From: Amylostereum areolatum
Taxonomy: Eukaryota; Basidiomycota; Agaricomycetes; Russulales; Stereaceae
NCBI GenBank assembly: GCA_012932865.1
Contig: SAXG01000004.1
Span: 496,001-560,000 of the forward strand
Reading direction: 5' to 3'
DNA length: 64,000 nucleotides
Shown: positions 42,720-53,889 of the stretch, piece after piece
How the letters are laid out: each line of letters begins with the position of its first letter
How positions within the stretch are numbered: the first letter of the stretch is position 1
Made by a program: the position numbers and the translations under genes
The notes under the pieces: model-generated
The model's input: the letters and a program-made list of their open reading frames with translations, nothing else
Database searches by the model: none
Told to the model about the DNA's origin: nothing

Positions 42720-43758
42720 TTAGCAGTGAAGCTCTGGAGCGAAGGGTTGTACACGCACGACTGCCTGTCCAGAGGGTGCGTTGGCGGCGAAAGTAAGCTT
42801 GTTTGTGTCAACATCCCAGGTCACCGATGCACTGGTGCCGTTGTAGATTGCTGTTTTGTAGCATGAGCAACAGAAACGATAAAGGAAGTATGAAAACACG
42901 AACCCGTCAGACGACCTGTAGAATAGTCCAGAGACCAGATAGTGGATGTAACTGTCGCTGTGTTAGTTGAGCACAATCATAACGTTGTCGAGACAGTCGT
43001 ACCATCCTCAGTCACGCCAGCAAGCGGGGCGATCCTGTATGAAGGTGTCAGCGCGTCTCCACCGAAAGACTACGGCATACATACAGAGCAGAAGCGGTAG
43101 AAACATCAAGGTCACTGATACCAATAAAGGGCCCCGGAAACAGGGCATTCTGCGTAGTCTCATAAGTAAACGAAACATTCGGGGATGAGGGTGAACTTAC
43201 GATGGCCTGGAGTTTCCCCGAGATGAACCTGACAACGAGATCTTCTCCATTGGGGTCAAGTTGAAGGCCATCACTAAGCCACGTCTATGAGTGTGAGGAC
43301 GATGTGTATTGGGCAAGGATGCTTACGGGCCGGTGGCATTATTCCAGATGTACCCAATAGTCTTCCCAGCATAATCCCGAGCCTGAATGCGGCCAGACAT
43401 GCTATATTTACTCGTGAGGAAGTTATAAAGCACGAAGCCACACTGTGGACTTACACAGACGCGGTCGATGATGGCTCAGAACGCTTGACGGCTGATAGAC
43501 CAGTCAAAGGGGGGAGCGGCTCGATAACACAAAGAACGCACGGATAGTGGCGCTAGGTTCTGCGCGTTTCTCATACCCGCTGGGGTAGACACGCTTAACG
43601 GGGGTCGCGCTCGGACCGACGCGTTTTACTAGCCCGGCGGGGCGGAGGGGAGGCTGGTGGCGTGCCAGGCGTTGAGCATTGGTCACCCTGGCCTGGGTGG
43701 GGAGAACGAGGGCCAGAAGAGCGAGAAGGGCGAAGAGAACGTAGGTGAAACGTTGCAT
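42720..43758 (-). CDS. Secreted protein with repeated Lys-Arg (Kex2-type) sites
   Basis: ATG at 43758 opens a strong signal peptide (MQRFTYVLFALLALLALVLP, then TQA). A repeat segment follows with dibasic sites: AGLVKR, VGPSATPVKR, VYPSGYEKR, AEPSATIPVKR, SEPSSTASV. The fourth unit is completed by splicing (43541-43492, 50-nt intron). Later short exons encode a domain with SMSGRIQARDYAGKTIGYI, NNATGPISDGLQLDPNGEDL, FPGPFIGISDLDV, TSASVTWDVDTNKLTFAA and the end VQPFAPELHC at stop 42720-42722. Similar domains occur in secreted Agaricomycete proteins of unknown role. The dibasic repeats suit Kex2 cleavage, giving small peptides; this is inference. About seven exons. Confidence 0.65.
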
Positions 43759-45893
43759 AGCGCCAACAGGACGTGGGAGTGTGGAAGAAAGGAGAGTTGG
43801 GGGGGCGTTAATTAAAAAAGTACAGAGGACAACGGGGGGGTTGGCTTTGTGGCCGTTCCATCGTGGCAAGTGGAGTGAAAAGCGTGCTGATCGAGATAAG
43901 ATCTGGTGCAATTTTCCGCGGCATCGTCCTCAATGGCGACAAGTCGCTGCGCTGCGGGGTGAGCTGAAACAGTTAAATAAGTGGAGAAGATATGAACCCT
44001 CGTTCCAGTCCACCGTCGACTCGAGCGGTCCTGGCACTGGTAAGTTGGTATCCGATGCGGCATGTTTACTATGGTGCGTGAGGCAGCGGCGCGAGCCTCG
44101 AGGTGCGTCGATACGGGCCCCTCGATAGGCAAACTTCTAGCCTGACAGGAAAACGCCGTGACACGTAATGCCGGGCTCGCTATAGAACCAGCCGGTAGGG
44201 AAAGGATGCCCCGGTGTACCGAGCTCGAGGATCAACAGGTTAGAGCGATTACCGGTATCGACCTGCACGTCGGATGTGACCGTACTGAGTTCTCCGGGTC
44301 AGAAACTTAAACAAGTAAGTCTCGAAGGTTAGATCTTGAGGGTGTCGCAGAGTCGACAGAATGCACACAAGCCTATAGTATATTGGCAGGCCACAGCGCT
44401 AGCGCAGAAGTCGGAGGATGTGAGTGTGAGGACGAGGTGGTCTATTCAGAGTCAGACTCTCATGAACCCTGCTTCTGCGCGCCGGGCCGGAACGGTACAG
44501 GAAGTCGGAGGACGTACTCTCCGCCGCCTTCAAAGCCTTATCCTGTCGACGTCCAGTTCCACCCCACGAGCACTCCCTCTAGCTAGGTTGCTTATCCCGG
44601 CAGTCTTGCGAACCTGCATAATATCCCGTCTTCTGCGCAACGGCTCGCTTTCTAACAGGTCTCAGGATAATGCAACCCTGCTGCGTTTTGCGCGGTCGGA
44701 AGCGGCGAGTCCTCTGCTGGAGAGCACAGCGCTAAGTGTAGCAAACCCAGAAGGCCCATGGGTCCACGAGGAGGTTTCGACGCGACAGGCTTATACCACA
44801 GTGTGTCTTTGGGTCTGGGATAGAATGGCAAGTTTTAATCCCTGCGTCGATACTCGGACCTCGTGTCACCGCACCCCTCAAACTCCCTTCCGCCCTCCTC
44901 ACATATTCCTTTACGGTCGCGAGTCCGAAATATTGCGTTGTCTCCGCACGCGGTGAGGGGAGGCGAGGGCCAGTACCCCGCACTCCGTCTATCCCATCGT
45001 CCTGTCTCCCTGTGGATCCGTGTTGATTGGGGTTTCTCTAGTCCATCCCTTCTAGCCGCGACATGAAGACGAGACGTTGAGTAACGACCTCGACGCGTCG
45101 GTGTCGTCAATCTCGGCAGGACCTTGCAAACTTGTTTCCCTTACCGGATCCATCATCGCGTGCGCTCAGTGCTTGGGGATATGTCAACCATTGCTCCCCC
45201 AGCGACAGCCTCAAAAGGTCTCCTCATATCGGAAAGGTCGGTTTTACTGCGTTCTGCTTCCTGCATTGATAGATCCTAATGTCAACCTCAACAGTAGGGC
45301 ACCTTATGATGAACTACGGGTGTGCTGTGGATATGAGGACACGGTGGACGAACGAGTGTACCTCCCCACCAACTCGCAGTGATGACGCTTCGTGCACCAA
45401 CAATCCCCCGTATGTCAACTTCGTATTTATATGCATTTATGGCTCTGAAGAACTTGATGCCTAGGACATTATCTCGGTGAATTGCGTCGCATGGAGTACG
45501 GAACGAAGACAGCAAGACACAGTGGGTAGCCAGTGGGGCTCGTAGTGGGACCCTGGTTGGCTTGGTGTGTAGCTACAGGTAAGCATAGTCTGCTTGGTAT
45601 ATGCAGGCCAGTTGACCGGTCCATAGGATGAGCCCATATCCCTAGAGCTCAGGCCTCAGGAGTCCGGAGGCAGCGCAATCCTCGACTTCGACGTTCAACT
45701 CGACAGAATAAGCCGCCTGTACGTAATCTGCGTGCAACTCAATCGACATCGGGCCGGAATCTCGGCTAAACCCCTCCGTGGCCCCAAACGACATCTCCCC
45801 CGCGCCGTCGCCGCCCTCAACGGCAACCCGTCATTTTTCAACGTCTGCCCTTGCATTCCCTCTCCCCTTCCCTTCCACTGGCGATTCCATGAC
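43759..45893. other. Gene-poor region, no gene recognised
   Basis: About 2.1 kb between divergent genes. Frames of 60-206 codons exist on both strands (for example plus 44336-44956), but they lack coding-type composition, splice context or known motifs. The left end holds the promoter of the secreted protein and the right end that of Epl1. Confidence 0.4.
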
Positions 45894-48800
45894 ATGCCGC
45901 GGGCCCACAATTCAGTTCCCTCTACCCTTCGAAACCGAAATCGCGTCACCAACAAGACTCGCCTCAAGGTCGTTAAGGGCGACATCGAGGGAGATCCTCT
46001 TTCTTTTGACGATGGTGAAGAGAAGGCTCGTGTTGTGTCAACGGCTGGTGTCGATGCAGAGGATGCCAATGTGAGTCTCCTTCCTGCCACCGTCGCCCCC
46101 CGCGCGCTCCTTGTTGAACGACCCCTCGTGTCGACATCTGATTGGATGCTTGCGACGGCATCAATTTACCATTTGCTGACTAAGCACATCATTCCAGGAA
46201 CACCATCTACAAGCCGTTCTTTCCGCCGCTTCGCAGCGCCACCAGCGCCCCTCGTCGCGTACGGTGCGAGAGGCGGACAAGGAGAATAACAAACAGCAAG
46301 ATGCCTACATTCCGATTCCCGACAACACTGGTGTGGTGGAAGACTATGAACGACTGTATCCTTCGAATCGCCGGCGCGACCCTGTCTCCTACATCAAGTT
46401 GTCGGAAACCATCGAGGAAGCCGTTGTGGATGCCCTTGCCGGTGGATTCACGTACTACATGGACGAGCGTGACAAAGAATGGCTAGACAAGAACAACGAA
46501 GCAGCTCGAGGGGAAGGAACCAGCGCGCAAGGCGCCGTCTCCTCGTCTAGTACAACGACGCGCACTTCACAACGTAGTGCCAAAGCAAAAGGGAAGGAGC
46601 CTGAAACATCCCAGCCAGTGGCCATATCCGAAGACGAATTCGAGCTTGTGATGGGTATTTTTGAGAAAGTCACACAAGAGAGGACTCCATTTTTACATCA
46701 TGTGAATTATTTCGCATTTTACGAAGCTTGTTCAGCCGCTAACTCGAGGCTTTCACCAGGGCCTGGAAAACAATGTTCCTTTTCCAACACTCTCTGACTA
46801 CCAAGAAACCTTTGCTACGGAGCTCCCGCCCTCGATGTTTGCAACATTTGTAGTGCCAGCTTCTGTCCCGGTGCCTTCTCAGATGTTGCGATACGCTAAA
46901 ATCATCTACCTTCACTGGAAAGAACGACGACTTGAGCGACAAGGTCATCGCGTCATACCGACGCTTAACGTATGTTGTCTTTTCCTTATCAAGATTTCAC
47001 CTAACGAAGTGCCGTAGTATGATGAATCCGATGTCAAAAACGAGTCTTATGTCTGCTTTCGCCATCGCGATGTCAAAGCAATGCGCAAAACCCGCGCATC
47101 ACAAGCCTCATCTTCGGAGAAGCTCTTACGTCTCCAGCAAGAACTTGCCTCGACCCAAGAGCTATCACGCAAGCTCTGTCTGCGTGAAGTTGTCAAACGC
47201 GAGTGGGCACAATCAGCGCGTGCGGTTTGGGAAATGCGGGACGAATTTGTCACCCTCAAGCGCAAGTTTCCTGGATTGGGTGCGAAAGAAGACGAAGAGC
47301 TACTTCATGACAAGGAGCGTGTTCCGAAACGACCCAAAGGTTCAGATGCCTCTACAGGGTACAAGACTTTTGTTCGTCCATCACTGATATACCTGTTGAC
47401 GTCGAGCTTCTCAGGCATTTTGGGATCAAGCTCAAGCCGAGGGACAGTGAGATGGCCTCTCCCATAGCGAAGTTGGGAACTGTCGTTAAACCGGAAGATC
47501 GCTTGGCCACCATTATTCTCGCGCGTCGAACAATCGCTGTCCAGCGTCCGCGAGCGTGACAGCTGCTGGGATGACCTTGTCGACGTGAGTACTCTGTAAA
47601 CTCAATATTCGTTTATTGACACGTTCGTGTCGACAGAACAGCTACCAGGCGCAGCCAGCTGCGTTCTCGCAAAAGGCGTTCAAGTTCATACCTCCGGGAC
47701 AACCGACCACTTCACGGCCATGTTCACAAGTGCACGACGACGAGGTTCCGCGTATCCCCCGCGCAATCCGTACGCGTCGTGGGCGTGGTGGTGTTCTCCG
47801 TGTAGATCGTCGCGGGTTCACGCCACGCACTTCGCGCGTCGATGGTCCGTGCTTCTACTCGCGAAGACCTTTGGATCACGGCGGGGAAAACTTCGAAGAG
47901 GAGCAAGAGCACGACTGGAGACTTCGCGATCGTTGGATGTTCGATGAAGACGATCCGCCTCCCGTTGGTCCAGACGGTCCAGATGAACAAGATCGGGTTT
48001 TAGTAGACGAACGTGACCCTAAGTAGGTCTTCAGGCATAACTTGGCCAATCGACGTTCTGACTTTTTTATAGGTATCTACGCAAGCTGATGGGTCTCTTG
48101 AGCCAGCGTGATATCCTGACTGCCAGGACGGACCCTGTATTGCGTTGGTCGTCGGCGGATGGCAGGCAGTACGCCGCAAACCCGATGATTACCGCGACTG
48201 ATGTGCATTTACACAAAGAACAACAACGCATCTACCTAGCCAAGGCACATGCTCAACACCAAGCTCAAGCTCAAGCTCAGGCAAAGCTGGCCGCTGCAGC
48301 CAATGACCCTAGCCAACAGAGGATCGTGCAGGAGTGGCAAGTTCAAACTCAGGCTGCACCGGCCCTAGTCCATCCGCAGATGATGATTCGCTCTTCCACG
48401 CCCCCGGTGAACATTCCAACCCAACGAAGGCCCTCGGGGACTCCACTACGGCTTCCACCATATCCTCCCGCGACACCATCTCCACCGCCTGTCGTGACCT
48501 CCCAAGTGCCCACACCTCATTCTTCGCGATCCGAACATCCAGTGAATAGCGCAGACTGCAATCTGTCCTGTTCAGACGCCTCTGCGCCGTCCAAGCCTCC
48601 CAACATCCGCAATGCAATAACTATGCCCAATGACCAACGTGCAAACGGCTTCGGTCCTCCGCTGATCAACGCCATGGGATATTCCCTTCCAATCAATAAC
48701 CATGATAATACACAGTCCCAGAAAACCGAGATCTTCTCGGCAGCGCATGTCCAAGGTTCCTCTTCCGCAAACGTCAACCTGAATGGCTCGTCTCGTGCAG

Positions 48801-49123
48801 CAACGTATGTAGGTCACGTCCCGGATGACGCAACCTACAACGTTCCGATGACGGTTCAGGGTGGTGGAAGCCTGCCGATGAACATGAACCTGAAGCCACC
48901 CACTTCACGGTCGATGCAATGGGCAGTATCGCAAGGCTCGGACTTGGTTTCTTCGCAACCCGTAGGCAGCAGCCCCCATGGCATTCCAGTCATCCCTTCG
49001 CTCCCACCGTGTCTTGACGGCGTTTCGTCAACTACCCACCCTGTGGCACCACCGAGGACGTCGCAGTCACCGTCTATGCACCAACGGCGGCCCCTTATCC
49101 ACGGGGCTGGTTGGCAGCATTAA
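45894..49123 (+). CDS. EPL1: Enhancer of polycomb-like protein Epl1 (NuA4 subunit)
   Basis: The start at 45894 gives MPRAHNSVPSTLRNRNRVTN, matching fungal Epl1. Exon 1 (45894-46070) joins an exon from 46198 (EHHLQAVLSAASQRHQ). The EPcA-type region shows YIPIPDNTGVVEDYERLYPS, YYMDERDKEWLDKNN and EDEFELVMGIFEKVTQERTP, then GLENNVPFPTLSDYQETF, KIIYLHWKERRLERQGHRVI, YVCFRHRDVKAMRKTRASQA and KREWAQSARAVWEMRDEFV. After a basic/acidic middle (RGFTPRTSRVDGPCFYSRRP), YLRKLMGLLSQRDI leads to a Gln/Pro/Ser-rich tail with HQAQAQAQAK, ending at TAA 49121-49123. Epl1 scaffolds the Esa1 acetyltransferase module that acetylates histones H4 and H2A in the nucleus. One intron (46071-46197, 127 nt) is longer than normal here. 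Confidence 0.92.
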
Positions 49124-49485
49124 GAGTTTTTGTGTAACGGCGACGGGTCATGCATCATGCTTCAATTGGTATCTTCTCTATGTCATTTTCCCTTCCATGG
49201 CACTTCTATCTTTCGTTACTTCCGTTACAGTTACGCCCACACACGTGTATTCTGTACATATACAATCAACAAGTTCGCACTGTCATTGTCCTGTCGAACC
49301 ATCAATCATAATCAATTGAACTATATACTTATTCTGAACGACCTGAAGTACGAACTCGAAGTCGCACGTGGTCTGAATAATGACGACGCGCCGCAACGCG
49401 CCCTGCGCGCGCCAGCACATAAGTTCCGTTCCGGCCATCATCGACAACATCCTCCTCGCGGGCTCCGTCTATAGTGCACTACAGG
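49124..49485. other. Intergenic region between Epl1 and the carrier gene
   Basis: About 360 bp. It includes a possible upstream frame starting ATGACGACGCGCC at about 49380, which I judge to be leader sequence, and the carrier promoter. Nothing else is recognised. Confidence 0.4.
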
Positions 49486-50941
49486 ATGGGGGAGGTCAGT
49501 GAACCTGGTAGGTTCTCTCACCAGGGGGTTTTCCCCAAAAGGGACCATTGATTCAACGTTAATATTGCAACTCATTCCACTGGCAGTCCCTCTCAACCCC
49601 GCCCTAGATTTCTTTGCGGGCACTGTAGCCGGTCGGTCTCCTTATCTACCTCTTCCCATTTTACCTGGGATGCATTTCCTTTCCTAGGAATGGCTTCGAT
49701 ATTTGTAGGACACCCTTTCGATACAGGTAAGTTTGTTCAGTCACAACTTCAGTCGGTCGTATCTGCAGTACTAGAAGTTGGTATTGATTAACATTGACTT
49801 GTTATTTCTGGTAGTCAAAGTCCGATTCCAAAATCCGACTACATCAGGAAGATACCACTCTACCCTACATGCCATTACTACCATTGCTCGCGAAGAGCGT
49901 GTGCTCGGTCTTTTCAAAGGCATCTCGTCGCCGCTGGTGCGTTTCATCTGCTTTTCAATCTTCGGGCAGAGGATTGATTGAACAGGACTGATGCTCCTTT
50001 ACACAGGCGTCTGCACCGTTCCTTAACGGACTCGTGTTTGCCACCTATCGCTTCTTAATGAAACTACAACTCCGAGCCGAGGGCCAGGTGCCTTCGATCA
50101 CCCAGATCTTCCTAGCGGGTGCAGGATGCGGAATGATAGCCTCGTATGTCCTCCGTGTGACATTATGCTGTCCTGCTTTCCTACTAACGTCCCGGTTCCT
50201 TTCTTGGACATCTTCGCTAGAACTATCACTACGCCCATAGAACTGATCAAAATTCAGCAGCAGCAATCCCTCTTGCCTATTCGACGACATGGTACATCGG
50301 CTACTACTAACGCTGCAGCTGCACCTTCTGCTCGCGACATCGCAGTCAAGATCTTCAAGGAATATGGGGTCCGAGGTCTTTACCGCGGGATCACGGCGAC
50401 CGCCTTGCGGGACATCGGTTATGGTGCATACTTCGCTAGCGTATGTTCATCTCTGTTTCTTACGGCGAAATCCTTACATACTCACATATCTGTCTCACAG
50501 TATGAGGCGTCGATCCGGCTGATGGCACCACGACAAACTTCAGACCAAGTCTCGCCCTCGCCCTCATTATCATGGGTGTCATTCCTCTTCGCTGGAGGTA
50601 TCGCTGGAATCATGGGCTGGCTTGCAACTTTCCCGTTCGACGTAATCAAAACACGCATCCAGAGCAGCTTCGATGGGTCCATCGCGCCGCCTTCACTCCC
50701 TTCCCATACCATACTACCTTCTAGTTCATCAACTTCTTTATCACCGAACTCGAGCTCCCCGCTCCTGCGCGACTTGCAAGAACGCCCATACCGCAACACC
50801 ATATCCACGATTGTATATTCATACCGTACGGAGGGTGCCGGTGTATTTTTCCGTGGGCTCGCGCCTACGCTCATCCGCGCCATCCCCGTCAATATGGTCG
50901 TGTTCGCCACATTTGAGGCCGTCGTCCACGCATGCTCGTGA
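49486..50941 (+). CDS. Mitochondrial carrier family (SLC25) transporter
   Basis: ATG at 49486 with a 22-nt first exon (MGEVSEP), joined in phase 1 to VPLNPALDFFAGTVAG. The three repeats each carry the carrier signature: HPFDTVKVRFQ, TTPIELIKIQQQ and TFPFDVIKTRIQ. Further blocks are RVLGLFKGISSPL, ASAPFLNGLVFATYRFLMKL, LAGAGCGMIAS, YGVRGLYRGITATALRDIGY and GVFFRGLAPTLIRAIPVNMV, ending FEAVVHACS with TGA at 50939-50941. The protein spans the inner mitochondrial membrane six times and exchanges a small solute; the substrate is not fixed, with basic amino acid or carnitine carriers among the nearest types by general look. A Ser-rich insert follows the third signature (50700-50770). About six exons. 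Confidence 0.88.
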
Positions 50942-51471
50942 CCATTTCAATTCTTCCCCTCTATGTCCATGCTTGCTTGTAAAGCTCCAGAAATCCAAAC
51001 GGAGTGCGCTGTGATTTGTTCCCGGCGGTGTTCAACATCCCTGCAGTTCTTGCGCGGCCGCCCAAACGGCCGCCGTCTACTCTGTTCCAGACTTCCTCAC
51101 GGGTGCCCAGGCGGGCCTCGGCCTTGCACACATCCCACGAACAGCATCCCAGCTCTTTCAGGAATTCAGTTTTATTATCGATGTATATAGTAGCGTTCGG
51201 AAAGGGGCTATGGATACAGGTGTAGAGGGAAGCTTGTGATGAATCTAGGAGTCTAGGCTAGCAGAAGACAGAATGAAGACCCGGGTTGATACATGTTATT
51301 CCACGAAACACAGCCGAGAAAGATGGCGAAGTAAATCCAAAGAGAGCCCAGGGAAAAGGACAAAGTATTCTGTAGCAAAGCAATTGATGATAGGCGGCTG
51401 AAGAAATAGGCCAGGAGTCAGGAAAGGGATGATACTACATTGTGCTGATGACTAGATGGGTGGGTGGCAGG
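50942..51471. other. Intergenic region between convergent genes
   Basis: 530 bp between the stops of the carrier (plus) and the Nro1/Ett1-like gene (minus). Only short frames without motifs; probably two 3' UTRs. Confidence 0.45.
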
Positions 51472-53608
51472 TTAGCTTTCGTCCATATAAACAATTTGTT
51501 CAGAAGAAGTGTTGTCGCGCAAGGACGTTATTTCGCCTTGGCGATCCATATTGAGAACAACCGTATCGCCCCCCTCGGCCTGGGCGCGAGAGTATAGCTC
51601 CTCACGTTCGCTTTCGTCCGCAGTGAGGTTGGCCAATGACAGAAGGGCTTCCGTAAACTGTGAAGCGCGCCATCAGTCGGGCTGCTAACTTCAATTTGGA
51701 AAGTTTGGAGGATAACAGACCAACGGTTGAAGCTCTTGTAGCTCTGGCATAGAGTATCCTGACGCTGAGCCTTTAGCACGCTCAAAAAAGGAGACGGCTA
51801 CGTCTGGAAGTCAGACCATGGGTCCCTTCAAACTCAAGAAGGTACTCGCCTTTCTTGAGACCCTCCCTCGCTTCGACGGCCTCTTTACAGGTGTAGACAT
51901 TATCGTCTCCCCTTTCCAGGGCGTCCTCCAGATCATCCACTCGCACACTACCAGCGACGAGCCAACAACGTCCCCTCGCGCTGATGATTCTGGATCGCCA
52001 TTCCCCGGTGTCCGCCTCCATCTTCATTTGATTAAACACAGAATCGGCCCAGATAGCCCAGTACTTGCGCTCGTCAGGGTCTCGGAGACGTTCGGCGACG
52101 CCGATAACCTCCGACGCAATGGTGAAAAGTTCCTTTGGCCGGGAAAAGCCTAGCGAGTCCGGTGATGCGGGATTTAATGTCTGGGGAAGGAGGGGTAAGG
52201 ACGGGGCGTTGCGCGCAAAGATGTGGGAGTGACTATGTGCGTATTCTGGGTGGGGCATGTGGAAGATCCCGCGGGAGAACTGGTCCATGGCGAGCACCAT
52301 GAGATCGTTCGGTGTGGCGGTAGCAAGGGACATGCGCCGCGTGACAGGTGGCCGCCGAGCCGCGATATCGTGGAAGATTGAGTCGCGTGGCCATCGTGGC
52401 TCAGCGACAGGAATGCGAGCGCTGAACGAAGTCGAGTCGGGACCTGCCCGAGCCATCAAGGTGATTTTCTCCTCGGCGAGGCAAATTAGGGTCCGTCCCC
52501 AGACGATGGCCATGCGCCAGTCCTCGACATCAAATGTATTTCCGCTCGTGCGACATGGGAGGTTCTCCCCGGTCTCGAAAACGTCAAGGGCGGCCAACCA
52601 ATATGTTGTAGGGACGTCTGGTTCGCCCGAGAGAACGAGGGAGGAGTCCTGACCGACGAGGTTGCCAAAGAGAAAAAGTGTAATACCAAGGATCGCGTGG
52701 AAGGCAGTTGGTAATTCGATGGGACTGAACAGCAGGGGGGTTAGATGTGAAGAACAGGTTAGACGATGCTACAAATGCGTACTTAGGCTGGTGGACGGAG
52801 GACGATGGACGTAAGGTGGTTGTCTGGGAAAAAGCGGACCAGTCGCGAGGGAACAACTCTTGGACGGGAGTGTTGGTATCCGGCGGGGTGCCATTTGCCG
52901 TACGCCTGGGGCTGGGACGAGGGGCGAAGAGGACAGAGGGGTCGGGATAAAACGTCAGGATTCGATGACATTCTCGGATCACAGCACGCAGGAGTGCAAT
53001 GGCCGCCGCTGTCTCGTCGCCTTTTCCAGCATACGCAATGAATCACCCCGAACAGACAAGGTGAAGACCGTGGACGTACGCTCGTATTGCTCTGCCGCCT
53101 CAGCGAACCACTCCTTTAGCTCTTGCCAGTCTCCGTAATTGCACGTCTTCTTCGTCGTTTTGGTCCTTTGCGATTCCAGTATTGAATCCATGCTCAGTTT
53201 AGGAGCGGGACCCGTGTCCGGAGGTCGTGCATTGTTCAGAGGAGGCGAAGCCAGGACGGGCGATGCGGGAGGAACGGTGCCGCAAATCCGACAACCAGAA
53301 TCGGTGGAACCGGTGGACGGCGATTCTGTCCTACGACGCTTTGAACTGGACAGAACGACGCTGCGGTCGTCTTCGTCGTCTTCGTCCTCGTCGTCTTGAT
53401 CGCTGTTGCCAAACGGATCGTGGGGAGAGTCAGAGAAGGTACGGCGGCCGTAAACGTAAGCCGCTCGTTGCCGGTACAGGCCTCTCGGCGCTTGCTTGCG
53501 TTTCCCCCGCCTGGCAGTGGTGGTAAGTTGCCTGGGAGTGCTCGCTACACTAGCTGGGGGCAAGGAAGTGGGCGAGAAGGACAGGAAAAGGGTGTGAATA
53601 TCAGCCAT
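51472..53608 (-). CDS. Nro1/Ett1-like helical-repeat protein (tentative)
   Basis: ATG at 53608 (MADIHTLFLSFSPTSLPPAS). The first 160 residues are disordered, with a basic patch (RRGKRKQAPRGLYRQR), an acidic run (DQDDEDEDDEDD) and SSSKRRRTESPS, suggesting nuclear location. From about residue 160 the chain is helical and TPR-like: WQELKEWFAEAAEQYER joined by splicing to DETAAAIALLRAVIRECHRI, then YWLAALDVFETGENLP, CWLVAGSVRVDDLEDALERG, AVEAREGLKK, ELQELQPL, TEALLSLANLTADESEREEL and YSRAQAEGGD, ending IVYMDES at stop 51472-51474. This order and these blocks resemble the Nro1/Ett1 family, linked to translation termination and oxygen-response control in yeasts. I assign the family from memory of its pattern, so it is tentative. 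Four or five exons. Confidence 0.55.
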
Positions 53609-53889
53609 GGGGAATGAACATTGACGAGATGAGGGGCGGTGAGCTTATATTATACCTGGAGGTCGAGGGGATCCATGAGCGGATGGCCAGACCGTTCGGA
53701 ATGACCAGGCCAGACCTCGACTGCCAGCCGCTCAGTGTACTCGCTTCGCCGCCTGGATCCCCCGAGTCTGACCCGCGTTCGATATTCGAGGCCTTGAGTC
53801 CTTGACTTCGATCATCGATGCTCGACGACCACCGCTCCTGTCCATTGTAAATATTAAATATACACAGACCCTCCGAGTGTCACCCTCCC

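Noticed and set aside
44336..44956. Plus-strand frame of 206 codons
   Set aside because: Its composition resembles random GC-rich translation, and no motif or splice context was found.
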